A stretch of 64,000 nucleotides of DNA, from NCBI GenBank assembly GCA_018824085.1, contig JAHJHI010000032.1, positions 62,001 through 126,000 on the forward strand. Direction: 5' to 3'. Origin of the DNA: Gammaproteobacteria bacterium. GTDB taxonomy: Bacteria > Pseudomonadota > Gammaproteobacteria > Burkholderiales > Rhodocyclaceae. The translations under genes were made by a program, and so were the position numbers. A model generated the notes under the pieces. It had not been told where the DNA came from. It did not search any database and saw nothing but the letters and a program-made list of their open reading frames with translations. Position 1 is the stretch's first letter; every line of letters begins with the position of its first letter. Positions 63,665 through 64,000 of this stretch are shown here, piece by piece.

Positions 63665-63697
63665 AAAGGCCCCGCGCCTGTTTGGCGCGGGGCCTTT
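63665..63697. terminator. Rho-independent terminator hairpin
   Basis: A 14-bp stem (AAAGGCCCCGCGCC with GGCGCGGGGCCTTT) closes a TGTTT loop and is flanked by short A and T runs on each side. It lies 20 bp past the stop of the binding-protein gene and ahead of lrgA, so it most likely ends the former. Confidence 0.8.
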
Positions 63698-63717
63698 TCA
63701 CGCGCGTTGCGTTCCGC

Positions 63718-64000
63718 TCAGCGGTAGCCGGCTCGGTCAAACACCTTTTGTGCTTGCGCGGTCGTGCGGGCCAGTTCGCCGACGTTCAGCGTGTCTGCCT
63801 TGAAGTCGCCCAGCGACTTGAGCTCGGGGTTGGACACGACGGCCGACTTGACCACCGGCCACTCGTTGTTGCCGTTGGCGAAATAGGCCTGGGCTTCATC
63901 GGACGCCAGGTACTCGAGGAACTTGACGGCGGACGCCTTGTTCGGTGCCGTTTTCAGCATGCCGCCGCCGGAGATGTTGATATGGGTGCCGAAGCTCGAC
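63718..64000 (-). CDS. Iron(III)-type ABC binding protein, C-terminal end (partial)
   Basis: The frame is open at the window edge; about 94 residues are seen. The visible part has FGTHINISGGGMLKTAPNKA, then SAVKFLEYLASDEAQAYFANGNNEWPV and a closing KVFDRAGYR. This matches the C-terminal lobe of FbpA/AfuA-like periplasmic ferric-ion binding proteins. The N-terminal lobe, signal peptide and metal Tyr residues lie outside the window, so iron specificity is likely but not shown. Confidence 0.85.
   Translation of the reverse strand, partial: SSFGTHINISGGGMLKTAPNKASAVKFLEYLASDEAQAYFANGNNEWPVVKSAVVSNPELKSLGDFKADTLNVGELARTTAQAQKVFDRAGYR

Overview
GC-rich, densely coded chromosomal DNA from a proteobacterium, most likely a betaproteobacterium of the Rhodocyclales/Burkholderiales type. 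This rests on the WcaJ/EpsL-style exopolysaccharide cluster, the HpnCDE squalene route, the Kup transporter, the PQQ dehydrogenase and the codon bias. No taxonomic marker such as rRNA is present, so the lineage is an inference. No stretch longer than about 300 bases lacks a gene; the longest gaps (41284-41508, 44950-45160) show no convincing signal.

Left end (1-10164, + strand): the 3' end of a TauE/SafE-type permease, then a GntR/UTRA regulator and a ten-gene array. The array encodes a flavoprotein resembling the APS-reductase alpha subunit (AprA), an AprB-like minimal ferredoxin, a HEAT-repeat protein, an FdI-type 7Fe ferredoxin, a taurine/sulfonate-type ABC importer whose binding protein carries a C-terminal NosL-like domain, a DUF971 protein and an EtfBA electron-transfer flavoprotein. 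I read this as a regulated uptake-plus-oxidation system for an unidentified, possibly sulfur-containing, substrate. It is the best candidate here for an undescribed system. A receiver-GGDEF protein follows.

11147-15754 (- strand): ADP-ribosylglycohydrolase, PAP2 phosphatase, metallophosphoesterase and lipid kinase genes, tightly packed, then a ketopantoate reductase-family gene.

15895-41283 (- strand): a complete Wzx/Wzy-type exopolysaccharide cluster of about 25 kb. It has a priming transferase, five or six glycosyltransferases, flippase, polymerase, export protein, outer-membrane barrel, chain-length protein with a degenerate P-loop, and nucleotide-sugar genes for CDP-4-keto-6-deoxyglucose and UDP-xylose. 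It also has a cupin, sugar epimerases, a GMC oxidoreductase, an aldo-keto reductase, a GH26-like hydrolase, a methyltransferase and an acyltransferase. Most junctions are 4-bp stop/start overlaps.

41509-56685: housekeeping and mixed genes: mfd, an orphan PQQ dehydrogenase, a MazG-like pyrophosphohydrolase, kup, cytochrome b561, a rhodanese, a hybrid kinase with HK-REC-HPt-REC order, and a methylthioadenosine-salvage group (class II aldolase, mtnA, methionine aminotransferase) that fits the DHAP shunt, then an S4 protein.

56690-59624: hpnE, hpnD and hpnC for squalene synthesis. 59681-61024: a tRNA-Leu(UAG) carrying a 1.3-kb relic integrative element bounded by perfect 56-bp repeats, with paired arm-type repeats and a broken integrase. 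61038-64000: a methyltransferase, ribA, lrgA and lrgB, a hairpin terminator and the 3' end of an iron-type ABC binding protein running off the window.
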